DNA from: Actinomycetota bacterium
GTDB lineage: Bacteria; Actinomycetota; Actinomycetes; Nanopelagicales; Nanopelagicaceae
Direction of reading: 5' to 3'
DNA: 16,612 nucleotides
NCBI GenBank assembly: GCA_009698975.1
Contig: WLPB01000003.1
Location: forward strand, 1-16,612
The notes under the pieces were generated by a model, which had not been told where the DNA came from, ran no database searches, and saw only the letters and a program-made list of their open reading frames with translations. Shown piece by piece: positions 14,394-16,612 of this stretch (its first letter is position 1; each line of letters begins with the position of its first letter). A program made the translations under genes and the position numbers.

Positions 14394-14782
14394 TGATCAG
14401 CCCGGATTCAATCGGGCGTACCTTCGTTGGTACAAAATCAATTACCGTTTCTCAATCTGAGATAGATGCCTTCTGCGCGGTTATTGGCGAAAACGATACA
14501 ACGGTTGCACCCCCAACTTTTTCAATACGAATTTCCCTGGATCAATCTGAAGAAATTCTGACCAGCCCAGAAGTCGGTATCAAGTGGGATCGCCTTGTAC
14601 ACGGGGATCAGAAATTTAATATTAAGCGCCCTCTTAAAGCTGGCGATGTAGTCCGATGCGATTCGACTATCGAAAGCGCTCGCGAAGTAGCGGGAAATGA
14701 AATCATCACAGTTCGCTCCGATATTTCTAGCGAACAAGAGCTTCTTGTCTCGTCGTGGTCAACGCTGGTGATTCGCGCATGA
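14393..14782 (+). CDS. MaoC/FAS1-like dehydratase subunit, HadA-like
   Basis: Encodes 129 residues with the N-terminal MaoC-like hotdog fold seen in HadA and FAS1 dehydratase domains. Recognisable parts are VAPPTFSI at 38-45 and LVHGDQKFNIKRPLKAGD at 68-85. It lacks the GDxNPxH catalytic signature, matching HadA, which serves as the substrate-binding, non-catalytic partner of HadB in (3R)-hydroxyacyl-ACP dehydration during fatty-acid elongation. It overlaps rpmG by one base and the next gene by four (ATGA), so the two hotdog subunits are made together. An upstream in-frame ATG at 14357 lies inside rpmG and is unlikely. Confidence 0.85.
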   Translation: MISPDSIGRTFVGTKSITVSQSEIDAFCAVIGENDTTVAPPTFSIRISLDQSEEILTSPEVGIKWDRLVHGDQKFNIKRPLKAGDVVRCDSTIESAREVAGNEIITVRSDISSEQELLVSSWSTLVIRA

Positions 14783-15171
14783 TTAAAGACCAAGTATTAG
14801 AAGAGAAAGTATTCTTCGTAAATCGTGTTCTGCTCAAGCAGTATGCAGATGCCAGCGGAGATCAAAACCCGATCCACCAAGATGAAGCCTTTGCAAAGTC
14901 CGTTGGCCTACCTGATGTGATTGCACATGGCATGCTTACGATGGCACTTGTTGGAAAGTACGTCACCGAGGTTGCTGGCGGTTCTGCCAATGTGCTCGAA
15001 CTCGGTGGGCGATTTACTAAGCCGGTCATCGTTCCCGCAGGTACTGATGTCGATATCACCGTCTCTGCAACAGTGACCGATGTAGAAGATGGCAGAGCAT
15101 CTCTTTCACTTGTCGCTACATCTGCGGGGGTAAAAGTCTTAGGAATGGCAAAGGCCGTAATCACACTGTGA
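14779..15171 (+). CDS. MaoC-type (R)-hydratase/dehydratase, HadB-like catalytic subunit
   Basis: Encodes 130 residues, a single hotdog domain with the hydratase-2 signature ASGDQNPIHQDEAFA at 25-39, including catalytic D28 and H33, followed by GLPDVIAHGM. It should dehydrate (3R)-hydroxyacyl thioesters as a heterodimer with the HadA-like protein. In Mycobacterium the equivalent pair serves fatty or mycolic acid elongation; in this presumably non-mycolate organism it is more likely the general FAS-II dehydratase. The ATGA overlap with the upstream gene and the GTGA overlap with the downstream gene show tight coupling. Confidence 0.9.
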   Translation: MIKDQVLEEKVFFVNRVLLKQYADASGDQNPIHQDEAFAKSVGLPDVIAHGMLTMALVGKYVTEVAGGSANVLELGGRFTKPVIVPAGTDVDITVSATVTDVEDGRASLSLVATSAGVKVLGMAKAVITL

Positions 15172-16058
15172 GTGCACCAGAGTCAGTCCACGAACTTGCC
15201 CGCGCGCGCCAAGAAGCCCGCGCCGCAAGAGACTTTGCCTTATCTGACACATTGCGTGCAGATATTGCCGCCCAAGGTTATGAAGTAGTCGATGTTGCTG
15301 GGGGATACGAACTTCGCCCTAAGAAGCGGTTCCCAACATATGAATCAACCCGAGATATCAAAGCAATTAACTCAGGCAAGTACGAGATTACTGTCGCAAT
15401 GATTATTGATGGCTTCCACCAAGATGCCATCGAGACTATTAAAAGCGTTAAAGAGCACAGCGATTGCGCAATTGCGTTATTGGTCTTAGGCGATGCTGGA
15501 GCACTGGCAGATCAGCTCGATGCCCGCACTTCCCTGGTCGTACTTACTGAGAACTTTGGTTGGGGCGAGAGCGCAAATGCTCTGCTTCGTAACGTTACAA
15601 GTGATTACATAGTGATTATGGATCCATCTACTCGATTTACCGGAGATGCCATCACGCCCGTTCTTGCAGAGCTAAAGAAGCGTGAATATGTAGCGGTCGG
15701 TTGGCGCGGAGGCCTCATCAATCTTGACGATGAATGGCGTAGCGTTGACGATAAGGGAATCGGCGAAGTCGATGTTCTCTTTAGCTACTTTATTGCCATG
15801 CATCGTGAAGATGCCCTGGCAGCACGCGGATTTAACAACCGCGCACTCTTCTATCGCAACGCCGATATCGAATTCTCATTAGCTCTTCGCCATGCGAATG
15901 GGCGATTGCTGCAAATGGAACTGCCTCTGGTTCAAGAGCGCCATCATGGCTATCACGATAGCGAACCCGAATATCGCGACCTGCAATCTAAGAAGAATTA
16001 CGACCGCATTCTCGAGCGCTTCCGCGGTAAGACTGCAATTCTCTCGCCACGCAGGTAA
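15168..16058 (+). CDS. GT2-like glycosyltransferase with CysRS-tail-like N-terminus
   Basis: Encodes 296 residues starting at a GTG that overlaps the previous stop by four bases (GTGA). Residues 6-53 (ARxxRxARDFALSDTLR, GYEVVD, then GGYELR) closely resemble the C-terminal tail of cysteinyl-tRNA synthetase. From about 72 a GT2-like Rossmann domain follows: VAMIIDGF; NFGWGESAN at 129-137, matching the NxGxxxxxN pattern of family-2 transferases; IVIMDPSTRF at 148-157 in place of the usual DxD; and a late YRNADIEFSLALR that matches the acceptor/base region. The donor sugar is unknown. Its position directly before murB suggests a cell-envelope role. The MDPS in place of DxD leaves catalytic activity uncertain. 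Confidence 0.78.
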   Translation: MSAPESVHELARARQEARAARDFALSDTLRADIAAQGYEVVDVAGGYELRPKKRFPTYESTRDIKAINSGKYEITVAMIIDGFHQDAIETIKSVKEHSDCAIALLVLGDAGALADQLDARTSLVVLTENFGWGESANALLRNVTSDYIVIMDPSTRFTGDAITPVLAELKKREYVAVGWRGGLINLDDEWRSVDDKGIGEVDVLFSYFIAMHREDALAARGFNNRALFYRNADIEFSLALRHANGRLLQMELPLVQERHHGYHDSEPEYRDLQSKKNYDRILERFRGKTAILSPRR

Positions 16059-16061
16059 CCT
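16056..16061 (+). promoter_or_regulatory. -10 box for a leaderless murB transcript
   Basis: TAACCT lies exactly 6 bases before the murB ATG at 16068 and matches TANNNT. Its first three bases are the stop codon of the upstream glycosyltransferase. No SD is present. The geometry equals that of the msrB promoter at 10716. Confidence 0.5.
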
Positions 16062-16067
16062 GTATCC

Positions 16068-16612
16068 ATGGCCGACCTTCGCGATTACACATCTCTGCGC
16101 GTCGGTGGCCCAGCGGGTAAATTTGTAGAGGTTTCTACCGAAGCCGAAGTTATTGCAGCGATTGAAGCTGCTGGAAATTCACCGATTCTCGTAATTGGTG
16201 GTGGAACTAATGTATTGATTGCAGATTCTGGCTTCGACGGCACAGTCATTCACATCTCTAATCATGCTGTCACTTCTGAAGTTGATGCCTGCAGCGGGGC
16301 AACTCTGACTATTGGAGCAGGCGAAAACTGGGATGAATTCGTTCAGACAACAATCAATCGTGGATTTGCAGGGCTCGAAACTCTCAGCGGCATTCCCGGA
16401 ACTGTAGGAGCCGCCCCAATTCAAAATATTGGTGCTTATGGCCACGAAGTCTCAGAGTTCATCACACAGGTCCGCACATATGATCGCCAGGCAAAGGCTA
16501 TAAAGACTTTTACAAATAGCGAATGCGAATTTGAATATCGAAACTCAATATTCAAGAAAACTCCTGGGCGCTACATAGTGATTTCAGTTCAATTTCAATT
16601 ACGTATCGGCGA
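16068..16612 (+). CDS. murB: UDP-N-acetylenolpyruvoylglucosamine reductase (5' part, cut by window end)
   Basis: The first 181 codons are present and the gene continues past the window. MurB is a cytosolic FAD enzyme that uses NADPH to reduce UDP-GlcNAc-enolpyruvate to UDP-MurNAc in peptidoglycan synthesis. The N-terminus SLRVGGPA is typical. FAD-binding VIGGGTNVL lies at 43-50, SGIPGTVGAAPIQNIGAYG at 107-125, and the active-site region YRNSIFK at 157-163 supplies R158 and S160. The ATG at 16068 gives the usual N-terminus. No SD precedes it; a TAACCT -10 box six bases upstream suggests leaderless initiation. Confidence 0.95.
   Translation, partial: MADLRDYTSLRVGGPAGKFVEVSTEAEVIAAIEAAGNSPILVIGGGTNVLIADSGFDGTVIHISNHAVTSEVDACSGATLTIGAGENWDEFVQTTINRGFAGLETLSGIPGTVGAAPIQNIGAYGHEVSEFITQVRTYDRQAKAIKTFTNSECEFEYRNSIFKKTPGRYIVISVQFQLRIG

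Overview
The window looks like a chromosomal segment of a low-to-mid-GC actinobacterium. The strongest sign is the block tRNA-Thr, tRNA-Met, rpmG, two single-hotdog MaoC-type dehydratases (HadA/HadB-like) and murB, an actinobacterial gene order. Start sites in which a TANNNT -10 box sits 6 bp before the ATG with no ribosome binding site fit the leaderless transcription common in Actinobacteria. The fairly AT-rich coding style suggests a streamlined freshwater lineage such as Nanopelagicales (acI). That placement is an inference.

Region 1 (about 1-9911) is a tightly packed five-gene operon and the most unusual part of the window. In order it encodes a 3-TM protein with a PPPIP-rich N-terminus; an exported, membrane-anchored VWA protein with a complete MIDAS motif and a cytosolic polyproline tail; a 1139-residue tubulin/FtsZ-like protein with recognisable T1-T4 nucleotide-binding loops; a 515-residue protein of unknown family; and a zinc-ribbon, coiled-coil, two-TM protein. 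Three of the four junctions overlap by 1 bp or leave a 1-bp gap. It resembles the predicted FtsZ-like/VWA membrane-remodelling systems described by comparative genomics (recalled, not checked), with partners I do not recognise. The picture is a membrane-anchored cytomotive system with an extracytoplasmic sensing or adhesion domain.

Region 2 (9914-11141) holds a convergent alpha/beta hydrolase on the minus strand and, divergent from it, msrB. The two start codons are separated by 16 bp containing a symmetric -10 element that reads TACCCT on one strand and TAGGGT on the other.

Region 3 (about 11178-13870) is a reactive-sulfur or persulfide operon: an extended -10 promoter with a CsoR/CstR-type operator over the start site, a 37-residue Cys-rich protein, a CstR-like repressor, a rhodanese lipoprotein, and an FAD/NAD(P) CoA-disulfide (persulfide) reductase fused to a rhodanese domain. 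It ends with a 55-residue paralogue of the first Cys-rich protein. The repressor probably senses persulfides and regulates its own operon.

Region 4 (13900-16612) is housekeeping: tRNA-Thr(GGT), tRNA-Met(CAT), rpmG, hadA-like and hadB-like genes, a GT2-like glycosyltransferase fused to a segment resembling the C-terminal tail of cysteinyl-tRNA synthetase, and the 5' part of murB, which runs off the window. rpmG through the glycosyltransferase are joined by 1-4 bp overlaps. No mobile elements, CRISPR arrays or rRNA genes were seen, and no gap of more than 300 bases lacks a gene.
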